From: Rhodoferax sp. WC2427
GTDB taxonomy: Bacteria; Pseudomonadota; Gammaproteobacteria; Burkholderiales; Burkholderiaceae_C
Assembly: GCF_040822085.1 (NCBI RefSeq)
Contig: NZ_CP162006.1
Span: 3,782,001 to 3,846,000, forward strand
DNA length: 64,000 nt
Direction of reading: 5' to 3'
Shown here one piece after another: positions 8,501 through 16,749 of this stretch. The stretch's first letter is position 1. Every line of letters starts with the position of its first letter. The notes under the pieces are model-generated. The model worked only from the letters and a program-made list of their open reading frames with translations. It searched no databases and was not told the DNA's origin. Position numbers and translations under genes: made by a program.

Positions 8501-9156
8501 GCGAACCCCGGACGGCACAGTCGCTAGGCTTGATCGCCTGCCACCCTTGCGGCGCGGTCTGGCAAGGTGCCACCGAGGGCGCGGCCTGCGGGCGCTGCGG
8601 CAGCCCGCTGCACCGCCGCAAACCCGACAGCCTGAACCGCACCTGGGCGCTGCTGGCCGCGGCCTACCTGATGTACCTGCCCGCCAACCTGCTGCCGGTG
8701 ATGGTCACCAGCAACCTGCTCAACACCAAGCAGGACACGATTCTGAGCGGGGTGATCTACTTCTGGGTCACCGGCGCCTGGGGCCTGGCCACGGTGGTGT
8801 TTGTGGCCAGCTTTCTGGTGCCACTGTTCAAGCTGGGCGCGCTGACCACCCTGGCCTGGATGGCGCAGCGCCACAGTGCCAACAACCGGGCCGACCGGGC
8901 GCGGCTGTACCGCATCGTCGAGGTGATTGGCCGCTGGTCGATGCTGGACGTGTTCGTGGTGGCGCTGCTGGCCGGGCTGGTGCGCATCCAGGGGCTGGCC
9001 GAAGTCACCGCCGGGCTGGGCATTGCCGCCTTTGCCACGGTGGTGGTGCTGACCATGCTGGCCTCCTTGAGCTTTGACCCGCGCCTGACCTGGGACGATG
9101 CCCAGCCCCTTTCTACCGAAAACCCTTTGCACCATCCACCGCATGAGCCCACCTGA
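8497..9156 (+). CDS. pqiA: PqiA-like membrane protein, second half
   Basis: This 219-residue protein holds a second zinc ribbon (CHPCGAVW...CGRCGSPL) and four hydrophobic segments, with the PqiA motif LPANLLPVM near residue 65. Its ATG overlaps the stop of the preceding gene (ATGA), and it overlaps the following pqiB by 14 bp, so the three are translationally coupled. It corresponds to the C-terminal PqiA domain of the fused E. coli protein. Confidence 0.88.
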   Translation: MSEPRTAQSLGLIACHPCGAVWQGATEGAACGRCGSPLHRRKPDSLNRTWALLAAAYLMYLPANLLPVMVTSNLLNTKQDTILSGVIYFWVTGAWGLATVVFVASFLVPLFKLGALTTLAWMAQRHSANNRADRARLYRIVEVIGRWSMLDVFVVALLAGLVRIQGLAEVTAGLGIAAFATVVVLTMLASLSFDPRLTWDDAQPLSTENPLHHPPHEPT

Positions 9157-10807
9157 CCCCCAGCCCACCGACCTTCCCGCCGACCTGCCCGCCCCCACCG
9201 TGACCCGCGCGCGGCGCTGGCTGCCGTCGCTGGTCTGGATCGTCCCCATCGTGGCCGCGCTGGTGGGCATCACCCTGGTGGTCAAGACCATCCGCGACCG
9301 CGGGCCGGTGATCGACATCAGCTTCAACACCGCCGAGGGGCTGGTGGCGGGCAAGACCAAGGTCAAGTACAAGGACGTGGAGATCGGCGCGGTCACCGCC
9401 ATCACCCTGGCCGAGGACCGCTCCCGCATCATCGCCACCGTGCAGCTGCAAAAAGAAGCCAAGAGCTTTGTGGCCAGCGACACCCGGTTCTGGGTCATCC
9501 GGCCCCGGCTGGAGGCCGCCGGGGTCAGCGGGCTGGGCACCCTGCTGTCGGGGGCCTACATCCGCGCCGACGCAGGCACGTCCGAGGAGACGCGCAAGAC
9601 CTTCACCGGGCTGGAAGTGGCCCCCATCGTCACCCGCGATGCCTCGGGGCGGCAGTTTGTGCTGCGCGCCAGCAACATCGGTTCGCTCGACATCGGCTCG
9701 CCGCTGTACTTTCGGCGCATCAAGGTCGGCCAGGTGGCGGCTTTTGCGCTGGACGAAGACGGCAAGGGCGTGACCCTGCGTGTCTTCGTCAACACCCCGT
9801 TTGAGAAGTTTGTGGGGGCCAACACCCGCTTCTGGCATGCCAGCGGCATCGATGTAGAGGTGAACGCCAGCGGCTTCAAGCTGCGCACCCAGTCGCTGGC
9901 CACTGTGGCGCTGGGCGGCATTGCCCTGCAAGCACCGAACGATGCCACCGGTCCCCAGGCCAGCGAAAACACCAGCTTCACCCTGTCGGACGACGAAACC
10001 ACCGCCCTCAAGGCCCCCGACGGCCCGGCCCAGACCCTGCTGCTCAACTTCAACCAGTCGCTGCGCGGCCTGAGCCCGGGTGCCACGGTGGACTTCCGCG
10101 GCGTGGTGCTGGGCAAGGTGGTGTCGATCGGCGTGGAATTCGACCGCAGCAAGCGCCAGCTGCGCATGCCGGTGCTGGTCGAGATCTACCCCGAGCGCCT
10201 GGGCACCATGCCCGGCAACCAGGCATCCGAGACGCCTGCGGTGCAGCAGCAGCGCCTGCGGCAAATGGTGGCCCGGGGCCTGCGCGCCCAGCTGCGTACC
10301 GGCAGCCTGCTGACCGGCCAGCTGTACGTGGCGCTGGACTTCTTCCCCAAGGCGCCTCCGGTGGAGCTGGCCAGCGGCAAGGCAGATGACCCCATCGAGG
10401 TCCCCACCCTGCCCAACGGCCTGGACGAGCTGCAAACCCAGGTGTCCGAGATCGTCACCAAGATCAACAAGGTGCCGTTCGAGCAGCTCAGCAGCGACCT
10501 GCGCAAAACCCTGGCCACGCTGGACACCACCCTGGCCGGTGCCGAGCAACTGGTGCAAAAGCTCAACAACGACGTGGCCCCCGCGCTCACCGCCGCCATG
10601 CAGGACGCGCGCGCCACCCTGGGTGCCGCCAACCGTACGCTGGGCTCGGCCGAACGCACCCTGGCCGAAGACGCGCCGCTGCAACAAGACCTGCGCCAGA
10701 CCCTGCGCGAGGTCAACCGTGCCGCCGCCTCCATCAAGGTGCTGACCGACAGCCTGGAGCAGCATCCCGAGTCGCTGCTGCGCGGCAAATCCGAGGAGAA
10801 AAAATGA
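9143..10807 (+). CDS. pqiB: PqiB-like MCE-domain protein (intermembrane lipid transport)
   Basis: The protein has 554 residues: a cytoplasmic N-terminus, one transmembrane helix (WLPSLVWIVPIVAALVGITL, about 28-47), then three MCE domains. The first begins at GPVIDISFNTAEGLVAGKTK; later repeats include SLDIGSPLYFRRIKVGQV and LSPGATVDFRGVVLGKV. The C-terminal 130 residues form a long helical region. Such proteins assemble into hexameric tubes across the periplasm that carry lipids. The ATG at 9143 lies within pqiA; the stop overlaps the start of the lipoprotein gene (ATGA). Confidence 0.92.
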   Translation: MSPPDPQPTDLPADLPAPTVTRARRWLPSLVWIVPIVAALVGITLVVKTIRDRGPVIDISFNTAEGLVAGKTKVKYKDVEIGAVTAITLAEDRSRIIATVQLQKEAKSFVASDTRFWVIRPRLEAAGVSGLGTLLSGAYIRADAGTSEETRKTFTGLEVAPIVTRDASGRQFVLRASNIGSLDIGSPLYFRRIKVGQVAAFALDEDGKGVTLRVFVNTPFEKFVGANTRFWHASGIDVEVNASGFKLRTQSLATVALGGIALQAPNDATGPQASENTSFTLSDDETTALKAPDGPAQTLLLNFNQSLRGLSPGATVDFRGVVLGKVVSIGVEFDRSKRQLRMPVLVEIYPERLGTMPGNQASETPAVQQQRLRQMVARGLRAQLRTGSLLTGQLYVALDFFPKAPPVELASGKADDPIEVPTLPNGLDELQTQVSEIVTKINKVPFEQLSSDLRKTLATLDTTLAGAEQLVQKLNNDVAPALTAAMQDARATLGAANRTLGSAERTLAEDAPLQQDLRQTLREVNRAAASIKVLTDSLEQHPESLLRGKSEEKK

Positions 10808-11454
10808 ACACCCGCCCCCAGTCTTTACTCCCTCTCCCACACGCGGGAGAGGGCCGGGGTGAGGGGCGACGCGCACCCGCCGCCGTGCTGCTGCTGGCGC
10901 TGGCCCTGGCCGCCTGCGCTACCCCGCCCGCCACCCGCTACTACAGCCTGGCCTCCACCCTGCCATCGGCCCCCGCCAGCGCGCTGCAAATCGAGCTGCC
11001 GCCCATCGCCCTACCCGAGCGCCTGGTGCGGCCGCAGCTGGTGGTGCGCAGCGCGACCAACCCGTTTGAGGTGCTGGACGCACACCGCTGGGCCGCCCCC
11101 TTCAACAGCGAGCTGCACGACGCGCTGGCCAGCGGCATCGCGCAGCAATTGGGGGCCATCGACGTGGGCACCGGGGGCCGCCTGGCCGCCCAGCCGGTCT
11201 ACCGCATCAGCGTGCAGTTGCGCCAATGGGATGCCGCCGTGGACCAGCAGGTGCAGGCCAGCTTCAGCTGGACCATCCGCCGCAGCGACGGCGCGAGGAA
11301 TCTGGCCTGCCAGTGGAACCAATCCGAGCCCGTGGGCGCGGGCATCGCCGCCCTGGCCCAGGGGGCCCAGCGCCTGACCCAGCGTGCCGCGCAGAGCATG
11401 GCGGCAGCAGTCCAGGCCCTGGAAGGTGATGCAGCCGCCACCTGCCCGGGTTAA
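10804..11454 (+). CDS. pqiC: PqiC-like outer-membrane lipoprotein (ABC-type transport auxiliary)
   Basis: The 216-residue protein has lipobox LALAAC with Cys38 as the acylated residue, followed by the family's TRYYSL motif. It should anchor the PqiB tube at the outer membrane. The region before the signal peptide is unusual: residues about 8-21 (LLPLPHAGEGRGEG) come from a dispersed repeat at 10826-10866, which pushes the hydrophobic core to residue 25. The ATGA overlap with pqiB supports this start, though a downstream start that avoids the repeat cannot be excluded. It is the last gene of the pqi operon. Confidence 0.85.
   Translation: MNTRPQSLLPLPHAGEGRGEGRRAPAAVLLLALALAACATPPATRYYSLASTLPSAPASALQIELPPIALPERLVRPQLVVRSATNPFEVLDAHRWAAPFNSELHDALASGIAQQLGAIDVGTGGRLAAQPVYRISVQLRQWDAAVDQQVQASFSWTIRRSDGARNLACQWNQSEPVGAGIAALAQGAQRLTQRAAQSMAAAVQALEGDAAATCPG
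10826..10866. repeat. CCTCTCCC/GGGAGAGG dispersed repeat inside the pqiC leader
   Basis: A CCCTCTCCC / GGGAGAGGG hairpin is followed by GCCGGGGTGAGGG. This is the common proteobacterial repeat that encodes PLPxAGEGxGEG-type peptides when read in frame. It lies between the start codon and the signal peptide of the lipoprotein gene. I see only this copy in the window. Confidence 0.75.
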
Positions 11455-11455
11455 T

Positions 11456-11520
11456 GTTTTGCTATCGTTAAAGTAGCTGCTTGCGCTTATTCCACCAGCA
11501 CGGGCGGCCTATTTCTTTGC
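11456..11520. repeat. Palindromic element copy B, between pqiC and the MFS gene
   Basis: It begins TTTTGCTATCG and contains GTAGCTGCTTGCGC followed by TTATTCCA; the right arm has decayed to GGGCGGC and ATTTCTTTGC. It starts 2 bp after the pqiC stop. Read from the other strand it supplies the last two codons and the TAG stop of the convergent MFS gene. Confidence 0.82.
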
Positions 11521-12741
11521 AAAACCGGGAACCGGTGGAGCGGCAAAGTGCACGATCTTCCACACCACCAGGGTGAACGCCAGCACCACCAGCAGCATGC
11601 AGCCATAGGCCCAGCGCAGCCCCACCCAATCCGACAAACTGCCCACCACCACACCCGCCAACTGCGAGCCCAGGCTGAAGCCCAGCATCAGCAGGGCCGA
11701 CAGCCGCGAAGCCTGGCCCGGCGCCGCGTCGATCATGGTGGCCAGCAGCACCGGAAACACCACCCCCACGCCCAGGCCAAACAGCAGGTTGCCCACCGCC
11801 GGCAGCCCCCAGCCGCCCACGCCCGGCAGCAGCACATTCAGCGCCATGCCCGCCAGCGCCAGCAGGTTCAGCCGCCACAGCTTTTGCCGTATCGACCAAC
11901 TGCTGTGGAAAAACGCCTGCCACAGCCGCGCCGCCACCATGCCCGCCACAAAAAACTGCAAGCCCACCCGCGCGGCGTTGGGGCTGAGGTGCTGGGCGCT
12001 GATGCCGTAGCTCACGTACCAGAAGTTCTGCCCCCACTCCAGAAACCCGGCCAGCACCCCGCCGCCCACCGTCCAGGCGATCACCGGGCGGCGCAAGAGC
12101 TGCGCATAGCTCAGACCACCGCCCGCTTCCTCGGCCGCGTGGTGTGGCGCGGCCAGCCGCGCAAAAAACCGGCGCGGCCAGAACAGCAGCAACACCGTCA
12201 GCAGCGGCAGCAAATACAGCGCGTAGGGCGCACGCCAGTTGGTGTTGACCGTCTGCACGCCAATCACCAGCAAGGGCGACAGCAGATTGCCCAGGCTGAA
12301 GGCCACGTCCACCATGCTCAACAGGCGGGCGCGCAGCTCGGGCTGCGGGCTCACATCGGCCAGGATGCCGTGGGCCAGCGTGAACAAGGCCGTCTCCACC
12401 AGGGCCACCACAAAAAACCCCAGCAGCAGCGTGCTGAAATTGGGCGACAGCACGATCAGCACGATCGACGCCAGCGCGGCGGCGGTGTAGCCCAAAAATA
12501 AAGGCCGCGGCGGATAGCGCTGGGCCATGCGCCCGCCCTGCAAAGCCCCCAGCACCGCGCCGCTGGACCAGACCATCATCAAAACGCCCAGCTGCTGGTA
12601 GTTGTCGAGTTCCTCGCGCAGCTCAGGCGTGACCGCCCCCAGGATGGCGGCAAAGATGCCCGCACAAAACGCGGTGTAGATCACCACCCAGGCCAGGTAG
12701 GGGATGGTGCGGATAAAGTCTTTGAGTTTCACGTTGGGCAA
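11509..12741 (-). CDS. Major facilitator superfamily transporter
   Basis: The 410-residue protein shows 11-12 hydrophobic segments and an MFS loop-2/3 motif (GALQGGRMAQRYPPR, about residue 65). The substrate is not evident. The frame opens with TTG at 12741, and a GTG at 12732 (MKLKDF) is an equally good start; neither has a strong Shine-Dalgarno. The C-terminal FAKK and stop lie in the edge of palindromic element B, so the original 3' end may have been replaced. It converges on pqiC. Confidence 0.85.
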   Translation of the reverse strand: MPNVKLKDFIRTIPYLAWVVIYTAFCAGIFAAILGAVTPELREELDNYQQLGVLMMVWSSGAVLGALQGGRMAQRYPPRPLFLGYTAAALASIVLIVLSPNFSTLLLGFFVVALVETALFTLAHGILADVSPQPELRARLLSMVDVAFSLGNLLSPLLVIGVQTVNTNWRAPYALYLLPLLTVLLLFWPRRFFARLAAPHHAAEEAGGGLSYAQLLRRPVIAWTVGGGVLAGFLEWGQNFWYVSYGISAQHLSPNAARVGLQFFVAGMVAARLWQAFFHSSWSIRQKLWRLNLLALAGMALNVLLPGVGGWGLPAVGNLLFGLGVGVVFPVLLATMIDAAPGQASRLSALLMLGFSLGSQLAGVVVGSLSDWVGLRWAYGCMLLVVLAFTLVVWKIVHFAAPPVPGFAKK

Positions 12742-12977
12742 TACAAGGGCCTGCCCGCCACGGTGGGCGGGATGGCAAGCGAAAGGAACAAGGGGGTTGG
12801 CAAGGCGGATGGGGGGCGCGAGGCCCTGCCCGATGCACCGGTCGATTGTCGCCGTTTACCGCCGGTTCCCGCTGGCGACGGAACCCATTCCGGGGATGCC
12901 CTGTCAACCATCCACCGGCTAGCGCGTCATAGAAAGCACGGCCCTGCCGCTTTCATTCATTCCAGGAACACCCCGCC

Positions 12978-13496
12978 ATGCGATTCACCACCACCGTTTT
13001 GACCGCCACCCTGCTCGCCACCGGCCTGAGTGCCTGCGTGGTCGCGCCGCCGCGCCAGCAAGCCTCTTACCCCCAGCAGGGCTACCCGCAGCCGACCTAC
13101 CCCCAGCCGGTCTACCAGCAAGCCCCCCCGCCCATGCAGCAGGTGCAGCGCGTCGACACCGGCCGCGTGGCGCAGATGGAACTCATCCGCACCCAGGAAC
13201 GGCCCCAGCCCACCGGCGGCGGCGCACTGATTGGCGGCATCCTCGGCGCAGTGATCGGTCACCAGATCGGCGGCGGATCGGGTAGGACCGCTGCCACGGT
13301 ATTGGGCGGCGTAGGTGGCGCAGTTGCAGGCAATGCGATCGAAGGCAACCAGCAGCCCGGCCAGATGAACGAGTCCTACCGCGTGGGCGTGCAGGGCGAC
13401 GACGGCAGCTACCGCTATTTCAGCGTGCCGGTGCAAACCGATCTGCGCATCGGCGACCGCGTGCGCATGGGCAATGGCCAACTCTTCCGTTATTGA
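12978..13496 (+). CDS. Glycine-zipper outer-membrane lipoprotein (17-kDa antigen/SlyB-like)
   Basis: The 172-residue protein has a signal peptide ending in lipobox LSAC (Cys20), a Pro/Gln/Tyr-rich linker (repeated YPQP), then a glycine-zipper hairpin (GGGALIGGILGAVIGHQIGG and GGVGGAVAGN, about residues 75-120). The C-terminal domain ends in a basic, aromatic RMGNGQLFRY tail. This is the Rick_17kDa_Anti/SlyB type, thought to support envelope integrity. CAGGAA lies upstream of the ATG. The 236 bp before it hold only a CCCGCC / GGGCGGG hairpin (about 12751-12769). Confidence 0.88.
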   Translation: MRFTTTVLTATLLATGLSACVVAPPRQQASYPQQGYPQPTYPQPVYQQAPPPMQQVQRVDTGRVAQMELIRTQERPQPTGGGALIGGILGAVIGHQIGGGSGRTAATVLGGVGGAVAGNAIEGNQQPGQMNESYRVGVQGDDGSYRYFSVPVQTDLRIGDRVRMGNGQLFRY

Positions 13497-13518
13497 ATGG
13501 GTTAATGCGTTTCAGGGC

Positions 13519-13569
13519 ACTTGTGCCTACGGCATAAGCGTGGGCAGCTATTTTTTAGATAGCATCTGC
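13519..13569. repeat. Palindromic element copy C, at the 3' end of the cysteine desulfurase gene
   Basis: The marks are CATAAGCGTGGGCAGCTATT, TTTTAGATAGCA at one edge and a degraded CTTGTGCC arm. On the minus strand it supplies the final Ala-Ile codons and the TAA stop of the desulfurase-rhodanese gene. Confidence 0.8.
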
Positions 13570-15087
13570 ATCTTTTAACTGCCAGGCCTGCGCGTAACCC
13601 AGATGGCGCAGGGTGTGCACCGCCCGCTGGCTGCGCTGGCCGCTGCGGCACACGAACACCAGCGGTGCCGGTGCGGCGCCCAGCCATTCCGCCAAACGAG
13701 ACTCCAGACTCCCCAGCGGCACGTTCAGCGCGGTGCGGCCACAGCCCAGGGGCTGGGGGTCGGCGGCATGCTCCTGGGGTTCGCGCACGTCCACCAGCAC
13801 GGCACCGGGGTGCTGCTGGAAGAAGTCGGCCAATTCGGCGGGTACCAGGTGCATGGCCGGGTCGGCCTCCAGGGGCGGGCCACAGCGCATTGCCTCGGCG
13901 GCAGCGGCGCGGGCTTGCAACCCGGCACCGCAGCGGGCGATGCGCGCACAGGCGGCGGCAATGAAGTCCGCATCGGCCATCGCCCCAAACGACATGCGCA
14001 CCGCCGACGCGGCCTGCCATGCAGGCACACCCATGGCCTGCAGCACATAGCTGGGCGCCGCCTTTTTGGCCGAGCAGGCACTGCCCGCGCTGACCTGCAC
14101 GCCCACCGCACCCAAGGCATCCACCACCGCGCTGCCGGGCAGGCCGGGCACCGAGAAGTTCAAGGTGGTGGGCAGGCTGTCGTTAAAGTCGGCATTGAAG
14201 ATGATTTCGGGCCATACCGCCCGTAGACTGAGCGTGAGCAGCTCTCGAAACTGTAGCATTTGAGAATGGCTGCTGAAACTGCCACCTTCTTCCAGTGCCT
14301 GCAGCACCGCCCCCAGCGCGGCGATGCCCACCATGTTCTCGGTACCCGAGCGCAAGCCGTCTTCCTGCCCGCCCCCGGCCATCAGCGGGGTGAACGGCGC
14401 GCCGGGGCGCACATACAGCAGGCCTATGCCCTTGGGCGCGTACAGCTTGTGGCCAGAAAACGGCGCGTAGTCGATGCGGGTCTGCGCCAGGTGCAGAGGC
14501 AGCTTGCCCAGCGCCTGCACGCAATCCACCAGCCAGTAGGCCTGTGGAGCCACATCTTGCAGCACGGCTTCGATGCCCGCCAGGTCCGACACCACGCCGG
14601 TTTCGTTATTCGCAGCCATGGTGCAGACCAGCGCTGCCCGCGGGGCCAGCGCGCGCAAGGCGGCCAGGTCGTGCCGACCGCTGCGCGCCACCGGCAAGGC
14701 CTGCAACTCCAGGTGCAAGCCCAGCACCCGGTTCCAGTGCGCCAGGCTTTCGGGCACGGCCTTGTGCTCGGTGGCGCCATACACCAGTAGCTTGCCCACC
14801 GCCTCGCCACGCGCCAGCCGATCCCGCACGGCGCACAGGGCGGACAGCACCGCCGTCTGGATGCCTTCGGTGGCGCCGCTGGTGAACAGCACGTCGCCCG
14901 CCCCCGCACCCAGCACCCGCGCCGCGCGGGCGCGCACGGCATCGACCCACTGGCGGGCCTGCACCCCAGTGGCATGCGTGCTGCTGGGGTTGCCAAACAC
15001 CGCCCCCATGGCCTCCTGCGCAGCGGCCAGGGCGGTGGGCAGTACGGGGGTGGTGGCGTTGCAGTCGAGGTAGATGGTGGTGTTCAT
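13555..15087 (-). CDS. Cysteine desulfurase (NifS/IscS-like) fused to a rhodanese domain
   Basis: Residues 1-390 form a class V PLP-dependent aminotransferase: LDCNATTPV at the start, ATEHKAVPES, and the PLP lysine in FSGHKLYAPKG; SAGSACSAKK is the active-site cysteine loop. Residues about 415-510 are a rhodanese domain with catalytic Cys in FVCRSGQRS. The fusion should pass sulfane sulfur from cysteine directly to the rhodanese cysteine. No iscU or sufE is adjacent, so this is not the housekeeping Isc enzyme. A divergent DecR-like Lrp regulator starts 101 bp away, which points to cysteine-responsive control. Residues about 276-287 and the last codons overlap palindromic element copies. Confidence 0.88.
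   Translation of the reverse strand: MNTTIYLDCNATTPVLPTALAAAQEAMGAVFGNPSSTHATGVQARQWVDAVRARAARVLGAGAGDVLFTSGATEGIQTAVLSALCAVRDRLARGEAVGKLLVYGATEHKAVPESLAHWNRVLGLHLELQALPVARSGRHDLAALRALAPRAALVCTMAANNETGVVSDLAGIEAVLQDVAPQAYWLVDCVQALGKLPLHLAQTRIDYAPFSGHKLYAPKGIGLLYVRPGAPFTPLMAGGGQEDGLRSGTENMVGIAALGAVLQALEEGGSFSSHSQMLQFRELLTLSLRAVWPEIIFNADFNDSLPTTLNFSVPGLPGSAVVDALGAVGVQVSAGSACSAKKAAPSYVLQAMGVPAWQAASAVRMSFGAMADADFIAAACARIARCGAGLQARAAAAEAMRCGPPLEADPAMHLVPAELADFFQQHPGAVLVDVREPQEHAADPQPLGCGRTALNVPLGSLESRLAEWLGAAPAPLVFVCRSGQRSQRAVHTLRHLGYAQAWQLKDADAI
14228..14262. repeat. Palindromic element half-copy Q, inside the cysteine desulfurase gene
   Basis: TGAGCGTGAGCAGCTCTCG and an outer TAGCATTTGAG match one half of the element; the other arm is missing. 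It is read in frame on the minus strand as FRELLTLSL (about residues 279-287). Confidence 0.6.
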
Positions 15088-15113
15088 GGCGGTGCATCCT
15101 ACCTATCCATCCC

Positions 15114-15127
15114 GAAATACGTATTCC
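15114..15127. promoter_or_regulatory. Candidate operator between desulfurase and DecR-like regulator
   Basis: GAAATACGTATTCC is a near-perfect 14-bp palindrome (12 of 14 positions) in the AT-rich 101-bp gap between two divergent starts. Lrp/AsnC proteins commonly bind AT-rich palindromes there, so it is a plausible site for the DecR-like regulator. Confidence 0.35.
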
Positions 15128-15188
15128 AAAAATATTACAATACGACTCAATAAAAGAACAAATTAACCATAAATTCTAAATATGCAGC

Positions 15189-15677
15189 ATGAATGAACTT
15201 GACCGCCTGGATTACGCCATTTTGGGCGCACTGCAGGTGGACGGCAGCCTGTCGGTGGCCGCGCTGGCCGAGCGGGTAGGCCTGTCCACCACGCCCTGCT
15301 GGAAGCGCCTCAAACGCCTGGAGGACGAGGGCTATCTCACCGGCCGCGTGGCGCTGGTAGACCGGCACAAGGTCGGCCTGCCCATCACCGTGTTCGTCAG
15401 CATCCGCACCGCCCAGCACGACGAGAAATGGCTGGCCCAGTTTGCCGCCGCCGCGTCTGCCTTGCCCGAGATCCAGGAACTGCACCGCATGAGCGGCGAC
15501 GTGGACTATCTGCTCAAGGTGGTGACCACCGACATCGGCGGTTACGATCGGTTCTACAAAAAGCTCATCCAGGCCGTGCCGTTAAGCGGCGTGTCCTCCG
15601 CCTTCTCCATGGAGCAAATCAAGTCCACCACGGCCCTGCCGCTGGATCTGGTGGCCTTCGGCACCACAAAGTTATAG
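15189..15677 (+). CDS. Lrp/AsnC family regulator, DecR-like
   Basis: The 162-residue protein has an N-terminal winged helix-turn-helix (LDYAILGALQVDGSLSVAAL) and a C-terminal RAM ligand domain. TTPCWKRLKRLEDEG and the C-terminal MEQIKSTTALPLDL closely resemble E. coli DecR (YbaO), which responds to cysteine and controls cysteine detoxification. Its divergent neighbour is a cysteine desulfurase-rhodanese fusion, which fits the same role. Leucine- or other amino-acid-responsive members are the alternative. Confidence 0.87.
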   Translation: MNELDRLDYAILGALQVDGSLSVAALAERVGLSTTPCWKRLKRLEDEGYLTGRVALVDRHKVGLPITVFVSIRTAQHDEKWLAQFAAAASALPEIQELHRMSGDVDYLLKVVTTDIGGYDRFYKKLIQAVPLSGVSSAFSMEQIKSTTALPLDLVAFGTTKL

Positions 15678-15722
15678 AAACCGACTTGCGCAGCAGCGCA
15701 AATCTCACAGAAAGAATTCCCC

Positions 15723-16658
15723 ATGGCCATCCAATGGTTCCCCGGTCACATGCACCTGACCAAAAAAGCCATCACCGAGCGCCTCAAAGAGACCGACGTG
15801 GTGATTGAGCTGCTGGACGCGCGCATGCCCGGCTCCAGCGCCAACCCCATGCTGGCCGAGCTGATCGGCAGCACGCCCACCCTCAAAATCCTGAACAAGC
15901 AGGACATTGCCGACCCGGCCCGCACCGCCCTGTGGCTGGCGCACTACAACGCCCTGCCCGGCACCCGCGCCATCGCCCTGGATGCGAGTGAAACCGCGCC
16001 CGCCCAGCGCCTCATCCCCGCCTGCCGCCTGCTGGCCCCGCTGCGCGGCGGCATGGTCAAGCCCATGCGGGTGCTGATCTGCGGCGTGCCCAACGTGGGC
16101 AAGTCCACGCTGATCAACACCTTGAAGGGCAAGCGCGCCGCCAAAACCGGCGACGAGGCGGGCATCACCAAGCTGGAGCAGCGCATCGTGCTGGCCGACG
16201 ACTTCTATGCCTACGACACCCCCGGCATGCTGTGGCCGCGCATCATCGTGGAGCAAAGCGGCTACCACCTGGCCGCCTGCGGCTCCATTGGCCGCAATGC
16301 GTTTGACGAGGAAGAAGTGGCGCTGGAGTTGCTGTTGATTCTGCAGAAGCACTATGCCGGACAGGTGGAAGAACGCTACAAGCTCGACCCCATCCTGGGC
16401 CTCACCGACATTGGCGTGCTCACCGAGATCGCCCGCAAACGCGGCGGCCTGCTGGGCGGTGGCAAGGTCAACCTGCAAAAAGCCGCCGAAATCGTGCTGA
16501 CCGAATTTCGCTCCGCCACCCTGGGCCGTGTGACGCTGGAAACCCCGGAAGAATTCGCCCAGTGGCTGGCCGTGGGCCAGGCCGCCGACGCTGCGCGCCA
16601 GGCCAAAAAAGACAACCGCAAGAACAAGAAACCCGCAGCCCCCGAGTCTGCCGAGTAA
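15723..16658 (+). CDS. rbgA: Ribosome biogenesis GTPase YlqF/RbgA
   Basis: This is a circularly permuted GTPase of 311 residues: the G4 motif (LNKQD, about 57-61) precedes the P-loop GVPNVGKST (about 119-127) and G3 DTPG (about 161). It starts with the family's WFPGHM. It acts in maturation of the large ribosomal subunit. The C-terminus is a Lys/Ala/Pro-rich tail. An AAAGAATTCCCC stretch precedes the ATG. The gene ends at a strong terminator. Confidence 0.93.
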   Translation: MAIQWFPGHMHLTKKAITERLKETDVVIELLDARMPGSSANPMLAELIGSTPTLKILNKQDIADPARTALWLAHYNALPGTRAIALDASETAPAQRLIPACRLLAPLRGGMVKPMRVLICGVPNVGKSTLINTLKGKRAAKTGDEAGITKLEQRIVLADDFYAYDTPGMLWPRIIVEQSGYHLAACGSIGRNAFDEEEVALELLLILQKHYAGQVEERYKLDPILGLTDIGVLTEIARKRGGLLGGGKVNLQKAAEIVLTEFRSATLGRVTLETPEEFAQWLAVGQAADAARQAKKDNRKNKKPAAPESAE

Positions 16659-16671
16659 GGCCGCAAACGTC

Positions 16672-16705
16672 AAAAAGCCGCTGGGTTTGCACCCAGCGGC
16701 TTTTC
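16672..16705. terminator. Intrinsic terminator after rbgA
   Basis: An AAAAGCCGCTGGGT / ACCCAGCGGCTTTT stem with a TTGC loop and flanking A and T runs lies between rbgA and the convergent porin gene, and can work in both directions. Confidence 0.9.
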
Positions 16706-16749
16706 TAGTTATTTGACTTTCAAGCCAACCCGATCAGGCTGGCGTTCGA

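Noticed and set aside
11509..13496. CRISPR-like or phage-like repeats near the MFS and glycine-zipper genes
   Set aside because: The repeated short words are codon repeats (YPQP) in the lipoprotein linker, not spaced direct repeats.
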